Positions 20,616 through 29,767 of a stretch of DNA of 64,000 bases are shown one piece after another. The notes under the pieces were generated by a model. It was not told where the DNA came from. It saw only the letters and a list, made by a program, of their open reading frames with translations, and searched no databases. The position numbers and the translations under genes were made by a program. The stretch is from SG8-41 sp963802355 (GTDB taxonomy: Bacteria; Pseudomonadota; Gammaproteobacteria; Burkholderiales; SG8-41), in contig CAWDIV010000024.1 in the NCBI GenBank assembly GCA_963802355.1, positions 310,001 through 374,000 of the forward strand. The letters are read 5' to 3'. The first letter of the stretch is position 1, and every line of letters starts with the position of its first letter.

Positions 20616-21306
20616 TCATCGGACCGATACCCGGCATACTGGAGCGAAGCAACGGAGGAGCTCGCCGAGCGCGACGCGGTGCTGCAGGCCGCTGATCGAA
20701 CGCTGCGGCGCTCTCACGGTCGGCAGCCGGGGCGACGCGTTCCTGCGCTGGCGCGCGCCATCGTCGGCCAGCAGATATCGGTCATGGCGGCGCAGAAGCA
20801 TATGGAATCGGCTTGCTGAGCGGCTGGGCGCGCGATCGCCCGAGCCGCGCTGTGCAGCGTCCGTCAGACGTCGCTGCGGAAGTGCGGCCTTTCGACCCAA
20901 AAGGCCGCATACCTCAAGGACCTCGCGGGCAGATTCTCGAGCGGCGAGCTCGATCGCGAGCGCTGGCACGACGCTCGACGACGAAGTGCTGATCGTGGAG
21001 CTGACGCAGGTGAAGGGCATAGGCCGCTGGACGGCCGAGATGTTTCTCATCTTTCACCTGACGCGGCCCGGACGTGCTGCCGCTCGCGGATATCGGGCTG
21101 CAGCGCGCCATGCGGCTGCACTACAACCAGGGACGCCCGCTACCGTCGCCCGCATGCGCAAGCTCGGGCGCAATCTGGGCGCCGTGGCGCTCGGTGGCGA
21201 CGTGGTACTCTGGCGGAGCCTGGAGCGGTGCAAGCGGCTCGACAAAGCGTCTCAGGTGAAGCGTCCAGATAAAGCGACTCAGATGAGCGTTTTAAGCGAG
21301 GCGTAA
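20616..21306 (+). CDS. AlkA-type DNA-3-methyladenine glycosylase II (frameshifted, start unresolved)
   Basis: Recognisable order: DRYPAYWSEATEELAERD, IERCGALTVGSRGDAFL, ALARAIVGQQISVMAAQKH, LRKCGLSTQKAAYLKDLAGRF, VELTQVKGIGRWTAEMFLIF, DVLPLADIGLQRAM and RSVATWYLWRSLE. This is the HhH-GPD fold, with the KGIGRWTAEMF hairpin and the DVLPLADIG catalytic aspartate region of AlkA. It removes alkylated purines from DNA. No ATG or good GTG precedes the first block in frame, so the start may be lost to an indel. Four or more frame changes are required. The final 20 residues up to the stop at 21304 are encoded by a 14-nt tandem repeat rather than by family sequence. Confidence 0.78.
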
Positions 21307-21381
21307 GGATCTACACGCGGATCTAGGACGTTCTATCTGGGACGCAGTACGAACGTATCTGCGACGCTGTATCTGAGACGC
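21247..21381. repeat. 14-nt tandem repeat (GCGTCTCAGATAAA type) with inverted arm
   Basis: Units GCGTCTCAGGTGAA, GCGTCCAGATAAA and GCGACTCAGATGA run at 21247-21286. The complement recurs as TATCTGGGACGC (21334-21345), TATCTGCGACGC (21356-21367) and TATCTGAGACGC (21370-21381), so the two arms can pair. The left arm is read through as the C-terminus of the alkA-like gene. The same unit occurs at 58218-58259. Confidence 0.88.
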
Positions 21382-21396
21382 AGTTATCTTTGAGAT

Positions 21397-21740
21397 ATGA
21401 CGCACTCCGAGTTCGTGAGGGCCTACGCACGCGGCGAAATCAGGGTGGAGATCGATCCGCATGGCGCCGGCCGCTTCCTCTCCGCGCGGCTGCTGCTGCC
21501 GTTCGTGGCGATGCCGGTGCTCGGCGGCGGCGTCGCGCTGGCGCTGATCGGCTGGATCTACACGGGACTGGCGGTGATCGCACTCGGCGTCATCGTTCCA
21601 CGGCTCATCAAGCGCCACGCCGCCGCGGTTTTTGCTACAGAACGCGCTGCAAGACGCAGCGCGTCTACGGCGAGTTGACGCGTCCAGAACATCATGCGGG
21701 TCACTCTGCGTCTGATGATGCTGATAACGCGACGGATTGA
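21397..21740 (+). CDS. Small two-helix membrane protein, unknown (frameshifted 3' end)
   Basis: MTHSEFVRAYARGEIRVEID opens an amphipathic N-terminus, followed by two hydrophobic segments (LLLPFVAMPVLGGGVALALI and IYTGLAVIALGVIVPRLI). After LIKRH the continuing sequence is read in other frames (FLLQNALQDA, VYGELTRPE, MRVTLRLMML), so the true protein is about 110 residues and the end is approximate. I recognise no named family. An inner-membrane location is inferred from the helices. It faces the convergent lolD gene. Confidence 0.55.
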
Positions 21741-21761
21741 CCGCACTACGTCGCATGGCAT

Positions 21762-22458
21762 TCACGACAGGACGCCATCCACGAGCCGCAGGATCCGGTC
21801 CGCGCGCCCGGCGATCTGCAGATCGTGCGTGACGACCACCAGGCTCGTGCCGATGCGCCGGTTCAGATCCAGCATGAGCTCGAACACCGCCTCGGCATTC
21901 TGGCGGTCGAGGTTACCGGTAGGCTCGTCCGCAAGCACGCAAGCCGGGACGCGTCACGAGCGCGCGGGCGAGCGCCGCGCGCTGGCGCTCACCACCCGAA
22001 AGCTCTCCCGGCCGGTGCGTAAGGCGGTGTCGTCAGCCCCACCTGCTTCAGCATCTCTGCCGCTGCGCCACCGGCCTCATCCCGTCGCGAGCCGCCGGAT
22101 CAAGGAGCGGCATGGCGACGTTCTCCAGTGCGGTGAATTCCGGCAGCAGATGGTGGAACTGGTAGACGAACCCGAGCGCGCGGTTGCGCATCGCTCCCCG
22201 TTCCGCCTCGCTTTGATGGTTGAGTTCCTGCCCCAGCACCCGCACCTCACCGGCGCTCGCCTCGTCCAGTCCGCCCAGCACATGCAGGAGCGTGCTCTTG
22301 CCCGAGCCCGGGCGACCGACAATCGCCACGCGCTCGCCCGCCGCGACCTCGAGATCCACGCCGAGCAGCACCGGCACCTCGACCTCGCCCTGGCGGAAGA
22401 TCTTCTTCAGCCCACGGCATGAAATGACCGGCCCGGTCGTTTTTTCGTCACCCGTCAC
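21762..22458 (-). CDS. lolD: Lipoprotein-releasing ABC transporter ATPase LolD (frameshifted)
   Basis: ATG 22458 starts MTGDEKTTGPVISCRGLKK; then VPVLLGVDLEVAAGERVAIV, Walker A GRPGSGKSTLLHVLGGLD (usually GxSGSGKST; here Arg replaces the usual residue), the Q-loop region YQFHHLLPEFTALENVAMPL (LolD signature), and in other frames the ABC signature remnant, the Walker B region and THDLQIAGRADRILRLVDGVLS before the stop at 21762. About 232 residues. With LolC/E it extracts lipoproteins from the inner membrane to LolA. Frame changes near 22050, 21990 and 21940 are probably errors because the complex is essential in most Gram-negatives. The gene lies 33 bases downstream of lolC/E. Confidence 0.88.
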
Positions 22459-22498
22459 TCGTCACCCATCACCTCATCACTCATCACTCATCACTCAT
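22448..22498. repeat. Heptamer tandem tract (TCATCAC type)
   Basis: Seven-base units TCACCCG, TCACTCG, TCACCCA, a 5-nt partial, then three perfect TCATCAC units run through the gap between lolC/E and lolD. The lolC/E stop codon lies in the first unit as read on the minus strand. Confidence 0.88.
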
Positions 22499-23735
22499 AT
22501 CTAAGCGCTTCCGCCGGGTTGACCTTCGCCGCCCGCTAGCTCGGATAGACGGTCGCCAGCAACGTGAGAAGAAAGGACACCGTCGCAGTCGTCACCACAT
22601 CCGGGCAGGCGCAGCTCCGAGGGCAGATCGGTGAATCTGGTAGACGTCCTTCGCCAGGAACTTGAAACCCGAGCACGTTCTCGATGATAGGCACTACGGT
22701 CTCGACGTTGAGCGCAAGCGAAACCCCGCCGATCAGCCCCAGCAGCGTGCCGAGGAGCGCAATCATGGTGCCCTGAATCAGGAAGATCTTCGTGATGCCT
22801 CCCGGGCTCGCGCCGAGCGTGCGCAGGATGGCGATATCGGCGTTCTTGTCTTTCACCGCCATCATCAGGCTGGAGACGATGTTGAACGCGGCCACGACGA
22901 TGATGAGCAGCACGATCAGGAACATCATCCGCTTCTCGATCTCCACCGCGCGGAAGAACGTCGCATTCTGCAGGGTCCAGTCGCTCGTGTAGGTGTCGGG
23001 TCCGAGGAAGCGCGCCAGCTCGCGCGCCACCGCTCTTCGCCTGGAACAGGTCCTTCAAGCGCAGCCGCACGCCCGTCACCGCGTCGTCGAAGCGGAACAG
23101 CTTCTGAGCGTCCTCGATATGCAGGAGCGCAAGGCCCGAATCGAACTCGAAATGATCGACCTGGAAGATGCCCACCACCGTGAACTGCCGCATCCGCGGC
23201 ACGATACCGGCCGGCGTCACCTGTCCCTGCGGCGCCACCAGCACGATCCGGTCTCCCGGCATGGCGCCGAGCGCGGCGGCCAGCTCGCGTCCAAGGACGA
23301 TTCCGAACTCGCCGGGTTTGAGGCATCGAGGCTGCCGTGCTTCATGTGCTTGCCGATATCGGCGACGCGCTCCTCCTGCTCCGGCAGAATGCCGCGGACG
23401 AATGCGCCGTGCACCTTGGGCCCGTTGGTGAGCAGGCCCTGCCCAACGACAAACGGCGCCGTTGCGACCACCTCCGGATGGCGAGCCGCCATGGCAGCGA
23501 CGCCTGCCAGTCGGCGAGCCTTCCGCCCACCCCGGTCATCTGCACGTGAGAGGCGACTGCGAGGATCCGGCTGCGGATCTCGCGCTGGAAGCCGTTCATG
23601 ACCGATAAGCACCGTGATGAGCGCCGTCATGCCGAGCGCGATGCAGACGATCGACACCGCCGAGATGAACGAGATCACGCGGGTGCGCTGCCTCGAGCGC
23701 GTGTAGCGTAGCCCGATGAAGAGCTCGTAGGACAT
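22491..23735 (-). CDS. lolC: Lipoprotein-releasing permease LolC/LolE (frameshifted, plus a TAG)
   Basis: ATG 23735, preceded by a GAAGAG ribosome-binding site, begins MSYELFIGLRYTRSRQR, VISFISAVSIVCIALGMTALI. The periplasmic part includes HPEVVATAPFVVGQGLL, VRGILPEQE. The C-terminal membrane part is intact over 150 residues: NATFFRAVEIEKRMMFLIVL, AAFNIVSSLMMAVKDKNADI, AILRTLGASPGGITKIFLIQG. The usual ending PSWRAAKVNPAEALRYE is present, but the Trp codon reads TAG at 22536-22538; the frame then continues to a stop at 22491. Several indels interrupt the middle. It forms the LolCDE complex with the adjacent LolD. LolC and LolE cannot be told apart here. Confidence 0.88.
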
Positions 23736-23921
23736 TTTTTCTCTTCCGAACGGGGGTGCGGCCCAATCGCCCGCGCCTCCTTCACCCCCAACCCTCTCCG
23801 AGCGGAGAGGGGAGCGTCGAGCGAAACCGGAGCCTGCATCCGGTTTCGAAATAATGGATCGCGGCTATTCTGACACAAGACCGGAAACGCCAGGACCCGG
23901 CCGTGCATGACTCGTTGCACG

Positions 23922-24964
23922 ATGGCGATGGACTGTCATCTGCTCATTCCGGATCTGTTTCTGCCGGAAACCGGTGCCGCCCCCTACGACGGGCTTGCGT
24001 GCCCGCGCTGGAAACGCTGCTCGCGCGCGGCGATCGCTGCAAAGATGCATGCCGGCATGTCCTTGGAACGCTGGCTGGCCGCCGCGTTCCGCGTCGCCCC
24101 GCAGTACCGACCTGCCGCTGGCGGCGGCGAGTCTGCGCGGCGAAGGGGTCGATCCGGGCGAAGCCTGCTGGTTGCACGCGGATCCAGTGCATCTCAAGGT
24201 GCAGCGGGACCATCTGATCCTGGCGGACGCGAGATGCTTCGAGATCCCGGCGCAAGAAGCGGCGGACATGCTCGGCGCGCTCAACGCGCATTTTCGTCAA
24301 GACGGCATCGAATTCGTCGCGCCGGTGCCGCAGCGGTGGTACGTGCGCGTGCGCGACGAGGCGCTGATCCGGACGACACCGACCGCCGAAGTCATCGGCC
24401 GCAGCATCGAGGGCTTCCTGCCGGCAGGCGATGATGCCCCGCGCTGGCGCCGGCTCGCCAGCGAGGCGCAGATGCTGCTGCATCAGCCATCCTTGCAACG
24501 ATGCGCGCGACGCGCGCGGGGAGCTTCCGATCAACAGCGTATGGTTCTGGGGCGCCGGCCGCATGCCCGATGTCGGCGGACCTCGCCCTACGGCGCAGTG
24601 TGGAGCAGCCATCCGCTCGCCGCGGGCCTTGCCGCGCGTCGCGGGTCTGCCGGTGCTGGCGCTGCCGCGCTCAGCGCCGAACTGGTGGAGATCGGGCATG
24701 ACCAGGGGCAGGACCGGCCTGTGCTCGTTGTTCTGGAGCAGTTGCGCGCGCCGCCTGCGATGACCTGCAAGCGTGGCGCAGCGCGCTGGCAGAAACTGGA
24801 GGCGCATCTGGTTCGCGCCATTGCTTGAAGCATTGAAGCGCGGCGCGCTCCGGGCGCTCACGCTGCATGCACTGGGGCCGGATGCCAGCCTTGCGTCGAT
24901 TTCCACGCGCTCCGATCGCTTCAAGTTCTGGCGGCGCGAAGCGGCGCGCTGGCCGAATACTTAG
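23922..24964 (+). CDS. RpfE-like / phosphoglycerate-mutase-like protein (frameshifted)
   Basis: ATG 23922 or 23928 starts MAMDCHLLIPDLFLPE, then PYDGLACPALETLLARGD. A long intact middle reads DPGEACWLHADPVHLKVQRD, LILADARCFEIPAQEAADML, FVAPVPQRWYVRVRDEALI, then in another frame INSVWFWGAGRMPDV. The ending ALTLHALGPDASLASIST...RFKFWRREAARW stops at 24964. This matches the protein annotated as RpfE-type regulator or cofactor-independent phosphoglycerate-mutase-like, commonly found just upstream of recJ in Betaproteobacteria, as here (22 bases). The function is not established. About 347 residues with at least four frame changes. Confidence 0.62.
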
Positions 24965-24985
24965 AGGCCGTATCCGAATGACCAC

Positions 24986-26754
24986 ATGAGCCGCACTCCC
25001 GCCATCACCGCGCGCAGCGTTCCGGCCGAGACCGTCGCCGCCCTCGTTCGGCACGGTGTTCACCCCTTGCTCGCGCGAGTTTATGCGGCACGCGGTGTCA
25101 CCGCCCCGCAGCAGATTGCGTGTGATTTCGATCATCTTGCCCCGCCCGGGAGCATGCTCAACCTCAGCGTGATGGCGCGCGCTGCTGGCCGACGCCATCG
25201 ACGCGCGCAAGCGCTCCTGATCGTCGCTGACTACGACGCCGATGGAGCGACGGCATGCGCTGTGGGAGTGCGCGCGCTCGCCGCGTTCGGCGCCATCGTC
25301 GAGTACCTGGTGCCGAACCGATTCGAGTACGGATACGGGCTCACGCCGGAGATCGTGCGGCTCGCTCACGCCCGATCGCGCCCGGATATCCTGATCACGG
25401 TCGACAACGGTATATGCGAGCTTCGAAGGCGTGACCGAAGCGAACCGCCTCGGCATGACGGTGTTCATTACCGATCATCACCTGCCCGCCGAGACTTTGC
25501 CTGCTGCGGCATGCATCATCAATCCGAATCAGCCCGGCTGTGGCTTTCCCAGCAAGCACCTGGCCGGTGTCGGCGTGATGTTCTACCTGATGCTCGCGCT
25601 GCGCGCGGAGCTGCGGCAGCGCGGGTGGTTCAAGCAAAGCGCCTCCCTCGTCCCTCGACCCTCCTCTCCTCGGTAGCAGCGAGCCCAATCTGGCGGAGCT
25701 GCTGCCGCTGGTCGCACTGGGTACCGTCGCCGACGTCGTGGGACTGGACAGCAACAACCGTATTCTGGTGCATCAGGGGCTGCAGCGGATCCGCGCCGGC
25801 CGCATGCAGCCGGGCACCGCCGCGCTCATCCAGACGGCCGGCCGGGATTTCCGCCGGGCGTCGACTTACGATCTCGGATACGTGGTAGCGCCGCGGCTGA
25901 ATGCGGCCGGCCGACTGACCGACATGGCGCTCGGGATCGAATGCCTGGTCACCGGGGATGACAGCCGCGCTGTCGCCATAGCGCGGGAACTCGACCGCCT
26001 CAACAGGGAACGTCGCGCGATCGAAACGGAAATGCAGGACGGCGCGCTGGCTGCGCTCCAGAACATGGACAACGGCGATAATTTCAGCCTGAGCCTGTTC
26101 GATCCCGACTGGCACCAAGGGGTTATCGGCATCGTCGCCGGCCGTATCAAGGAGCAGTTTCACCGCCCCACCTTCGCTTTCGCGCGCGGCAGTTCCGGTG
26201 AGATCCGCGGCTCGGGGCGCTCCATCCCGGGACTGCATCTGCGCGATGCGCTCGACCGCGTCGCGGTCCGTCATCCCGGCCTGATCCTCAAGTTCGGGGG
26301 CCACGCCGCGGCAGCAGGGCTCACCTTGCGCGAGGAGAATTTCGTCCGTTTTCGCGATGCGCTCGAGGAAACGGCGCGCTCCCTGCTCACCGCCTCCGAC
26401 CTCAAACGAGTGATCGAGACCGACGGCGGCCTCGAAGCCGAGTTTCTCAGCCTCGAAACCGCCACCCTCCTCGGAGACGGAATCTGGGGGCAAGGCTTTC
26501 CGGCGCCCCGCTTTTGCGACGAGTTCGAAGTCGCGGAGCAGCGTGTGATCGGGGAAAAACACCTCAAGCTCGCGCTCGTCCATGGCGGGCTGGCGATCGA
26601 GGCAATACGCTTCAATTTCACGGAAATCGCGCCACGGCGAATTCGAGCTGTCTATCAGCCCGCCATCAATGATTACAACCGCCGATCGTCGCTCCAGCTC
26701 AATATCGAACACTGGGAGGATTTGTCGGGTTTGCACCCGACAAATCCTGAATGA
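24986..26754 (+). CDS. recJ: Single-stranded-DNA-specific exonuclease RecJ (frameshifted)
   Basis: Three pieces form one protein of about 570 residues. The first carries LLIVADYDADGATACAVGVRAL (motif I aspartates) and PDILITVDNGI; the second VFITDHHLPAETLPAA (DHH motif) and NPNQPGCGFPSKHLAGVGVMF; the third, intact from 25738, has APRLNAAGRLTDM, IGIVAGRIKEQFHRP, the DHHA1 motif LKFGGHAAAAGLTL and the C-terminal OB-like region. RecJ degrades 5'-single-stranded DNA in recombination and mismatch repair. Breaks fall near 25180, 25415 and 25660. The gene precedes prfB and lysS in the common betaproteobacterial order. Confidence 0.92.
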
Positions 26755-26917
26755 ACCCCATTCTGATCGGTTGCCAGCGGCATCTTTTAAGCTCATTCCA
26801 CGGCCTTTCCGTTCCGAACAACCGAAATGCGTCATGGCTGTTGCGAAGGCAACAGCGTTCAGGGAGGTCCGACGGAACCGTCCCCGGGTATAATTTCATC
26901 TTTCCAGGACCTCCCTC

Positions 26918-28023
26918 ATGGAAGCCGAAAAAATCAACGCCATCACCAGGCGGCTCACCGATGTCGAAGCTCGCGCCACGGAGCTGCGGAGGTATCTTTG
27001 ACTTCGACGACAAACAAAAACGCCTCGTCGAAATCTCCGCTCATCTGGAAAATCCCGCACTCTGGAACGATCCCAAGCGCGCGCAGGAACTGGGACGGGA
27101 GCGCAAGGCGCTCGAGGGCATCGTATCGACCCTGACCAGGCTTGCACACCGGCCTGCGCGACGCGAGAGAACTATTCGAGATCGCCCGGTCGGAAGGCGA
27201 CGACGCGGCACTCGAAGCCATAGACGCCGACGCGCGGGAGCTGGAGACGACCGTGGCGGACATGGAGTTCCGCCGCATGTTCTCGAACCCTGCGGATCCC
27301 AACAACTGTTTCATCGACATCCAGGCGGGATCGGGCGGCACCGAAGCCCAGGACTGGGCGGCGACGCTCCTTCGCATGTATACGCGTTACTGCGAGCGCA
27401 AAGGCTTCAAGGTCGAGCTGCTGGAGGAGTCCCCGGGCGAGGTGGCGGGAATCAAGAGCGCGACACTCAAGGTGACCGGGGATTACGCTTACGGCCAGTT
27501 GAGAACCGAATCCGGCGTGCATCGCCTGGTGCGCAAGTCGCCGTTCGACGCCAACAGCCGCCGGCACACCTCCTTCGCGAGCGTGTTCGTTTATCCGGAA
27601 GTGGACGAGACCATCGAGATCACCATCAACCCCGCCGACTTGCGGATCGACACGTTCCGTTCTTCGGGCGCGGGCGGCCAGCACGTCAACAAAACCGAAT
27701 CCGCGATACGCATCACGCACCTGCCGACCAATATCGTCGTGCAGTGCCAGAACGACCGTTCGCAGCACCGGAACCGGGCGGAGGCGATGACGATGTTGAA
27801 GTCCAAGCTCTACGAGTCCGAGCTGCGCAAGCGCCAGGAAGAAAAGCAGGCCCAGGAGGACTCCAAGACCGACATCGGCTGGGGCCACCAGATCCGCTCC
27901 TACGTGCTCGACCAGTCGCGCATCAAGGACCTGCGCACCAACGTCGAGATCGGCAATACCCAGGCGGTGCTCGACGGCAACCTCGATGACTTCATCGATG
28001 CGAGCCTGAAGCAGGGATTGTAA
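26918..28023 (+). CDS. prfB: Peptide chain release factor 2 (programmed +1 frameshift plus one indel)
   Basis: ATG 26918 encodes MEAEKINAITRRLTDVEARATELRRYL and meets an in-frame TGA at 26999. Translation continues in the +1 frame as DFDDKQKRLVEISAHLENP, the classic RF2 autoregulatory recoding. A second, unexpected shift at about 27140 (AGGCTTGCACACC; dropping one T gives AGGCTGCACACC) restores LTRLHTGLRDARELFEIA. The rest is intact: the SPF stop-codon-recognition tripeptide in VRKSPFDANSRRH and the GGQ motif in GAGGQHVNKTESA. RF2 releases peptides at UGA and UAA. The total is about 367 residues. A terminator-like hairpin follows before lysS. Confidence 0.96.
26988..27001 (+). promoter_or_regulatory. 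prfB programmed +1 frameshift site
   Basis: A Shine-Dalgarno-like GGAGG (26988-26992), three bases, then CTT-TGA (26996-27001) followed by C. This is the conserved recoding element GGnGG-TAT-CTT-TGA-C of bacterial prfB. The internal SD stretches the ribosome while UGA waits for RF2, so low RF2 raises frameshifting and RF2 synthesis. The sequence match is complete. Confidence 0.96.
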
Positions 28024-28096
28024 CGCTTAGGTAAACTCTGAAAAACCTGCTCGGCGCAGATGTGCCGCGGGGGTTTTCAGCTGAAATTGGGGATTC

Positions 28097-28119
28097 AAAG
28101 GGGTGTGTGGCCCCTTTTT
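28097..28119 (+). terminator. Intrinsic terminator-like hairpin between prfB and lysS
   Basis: AAAGGGG (28097-28103), a 7-nt loop, CCCCTTT (28111-28117) and a run of five T. The stem and T-run fit a rho-independent terminator, though short; some read-through into lysS, 24 bases further on, is possible. Confidence 0.6.
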
Positions 28120-28142
28120 CAGAGCCTCCTGAGGGACATCCG

Positions 28143-29630
28143 ATGGCAGACGACGAGAACCGGCTGATCGCGGAGCGCCGCGCGAAACTGAAAGTGCTGC
28201 GGGAAAAAGGCGTCGCCTATCCCAACGATTTCTTTCGGCAGAATCGGGCGGCGGAGCTGGTCGAGAAATACGAGAACGTCGACCGCGACACCATGGACTT
28301 GAACCCGGTCGTGGTCAAAGTGGCGGGCCGCATCATGCTCAAGCGCCCGATGGGTAAGATCACCTTCGCCCAGATCCAGGACATGAGCGGCCAGATCCAG
28401 GTCTTCGTCGCCGACAACGCGCCCGACAAGGAAACGCACAACGCGTTCAAGCACTATGACATCGGCGACATCATCGGCGTGGATGGCGTCCTGTTCAAGA
28501 CCAAGACCGGCGAGGTCACGGTGCGGACGAAGGTGGTGCGGCTGCTCGCCAAGTCGTTGCGTCCGCTGCCCGAAAAATTTCACGGGCTGGCCGATCCCGA
28601 GCTGCGCTACCGCCAGCGCTACGTCGATCTCATCGTCAACGAGGATACGCGCCTGGTATTTGTGCAGCGCACGCGCGTCATCCAGGCGATGCGCAACTTC
28701 CTCATAGCGCAGCGTTATATCGAGGTGGAAACGCCGATGATGCAGCCGATCCCGGGCGGCGCAGCGGCACGGCCCTTCGTCACGCACCACAATGCGCTCG
28801 ACATGGACCTCTATCTGCGGATCGCCCCCGAGCTGTATCTCAAGCGGTTGGTGGTGGGCGGCTTCGAAAAGGTGTTCGAATTGAACCGCAGCTTCCGCAA
28901 CGAGGGCATCTCCACACGGCACAATCCGGAATTCACGATGCTGGAGTTTTACGCCGCTTACGCGAACTACCAGTACCTCATGACGTTGATCGAGGTGATG
29001 CTCCGTGAGGTCGCGCAAGCGGCGTTGGGTACGCCCAAGCTCGTCTATCAAGGCCAGGAAATCGACCTGGCGCAACCCTATCAGCTGCTGAGCATCAACG
29101 AGGCGATCAAGCAATATCACCCGGAAGTCACCGATACGCTGCTGAACGATCGGGAGGCTCTCATCGCAAAACTCAAGGAGCTCAACGTCGCCTACCGTCC
29201 CGGTGATGGCATCGGCGGGCTGCAGTTGAGCCTGTTCGAGGGCACGGTCGAGCAGAAACTAATACAGCCGACCTATATCGTGGGTTACCCCACGGAGGTC
29301 TCTCCCCTCGCCCGCCGCAGCGACACGAATCCCGGGATCGCCGAGCGCTTCGAGCTCTACATTGCGGGACGCGAGATTGCGAACGGCTTCTCGGAGCTCA
29401 ACGATCCCGAGGACCAGGCGGCACGATTCATGGAGCAAGCGAGACAGAAGGAAGCGGGCGACGCCGAGGCGATGCACTTCGACGCGGACTACATCCGCGC
29501 GCTCGAGTACGGGATGCCCCCTGCCGCCGGCGCCGGGATTGGCATCGACCGCCTGGTGATGCTCATTACCGACAGCCCGTCGATCCGCGATGTCATCCTG
29601 TTTCCGCTGCTCCGCCCCGAAGAACGGTAA
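28143..29630 (+). CDS. lysS: Lysyl-tRNA synthetase, class II
   Basis: 495 residues from ATG 28143 (MADDENRLIAERRAKLKVLREKG). The OB-fold anticodon-binding domain (VAGRIMLKRPMGKITFAQIQ, DIIGVDGVLFKTKTGE) comes first. Then follow the class II core motifs: ETPMMQPIPGGAAARPF, motif 2 FRNEGISTRHNPEFTMLEFY and motif 3 AGIGIDRLVMLITDSPSIRD. It charges tRNA-Lys. The frame is intact. An in-frame ATG at 28062 would add 27 residues reading through the terminator hairpin, and the GAGGG before 28143 supports the shorter start. The position directly after prfB is standard. Confidence 0.97.
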   Translation: MADDENRLIAERRAKLKVLREKGVAYPNDFFRQNRAAELVEKYENVDRDTMDLNPVVVKVAGRIMLKRPMGKITFAQIQDMSGQIQVFVADNAPDKETHNAFKHYDIGDIIGVDGVLFKTKTGEVTVRTKVVRLLAKSLRPLPEKFHGLADPELRYRQRYVDLIVNEDTRLVFVQRTRVIQAMRNFLIAQRYIEVETPMMQPIPGGAAARPFVTHHNALDMDLYLRIAPELYLKRLVVGGFEKVFELNRSFRNEGISTRHNPEFTMLEFYAAYANYQYLMTLIEVMLREVAQAALGTPKLVYQGQEIDLAQPYQLLSINEAIKQYHPEVTDTLLNDREALIAKLKELNVAYRPGDGIGGLQLSLFEGTVEQKLIQPTYIVGYPTEVSPLARRSDTNPGIAERFELYIAGREIANGFSELNDPEDQAARFMEQARQKEAGDAEAMHFDADYIRALEYGMPPAAGAGIGIDRLVMLITDSPSIRDVILFPLLRPEER

Positions 29631-29746
29631 GCAGTAAGCAGTGAGCAGGGAACTTCCAGTGAATCAATTTTGAATTTTTAATGCTTAATGCTCAATTGAT
29701 CCTTCGTTCACCATTAAACATTAAACATCAAGCATTGAACATTGAC
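29629..29746. repeat. Heptamer tandem tracts (GTAAGCA / CATTAAA types)
   Basis: Between lysS and the next gene run seven-base units: GTAAGCA, GTAAGCA, GTGAGCA from 29634, then TTTTAAT, GCTTAAT, GCTCAAT on one strand and CATTAAA, CATTAAA, CATCAAG, CATTGAA, CATTGAC from 29712 on the other. The last two sets are imperfect inverted copies. The AT-rich motif differs from other tracts in the window, but the seven-base period is the same. Confidence 0.8.
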
Positions 29747-29767
29747 GTCCCTCTTACCGCATACTTT

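Noticed and set aside
26996..27001. In-frame TGA at prfB codon 28 as a nonsense mutation
   Set aside because: It lies in the exact conserved programmed-frameshift context of RF2 genes.
29629..29746. Short repeats considered as a CRISPR array
   Set aside because: Units are 7 nt, contiguous and without unique spacers; no cas genes in the window.
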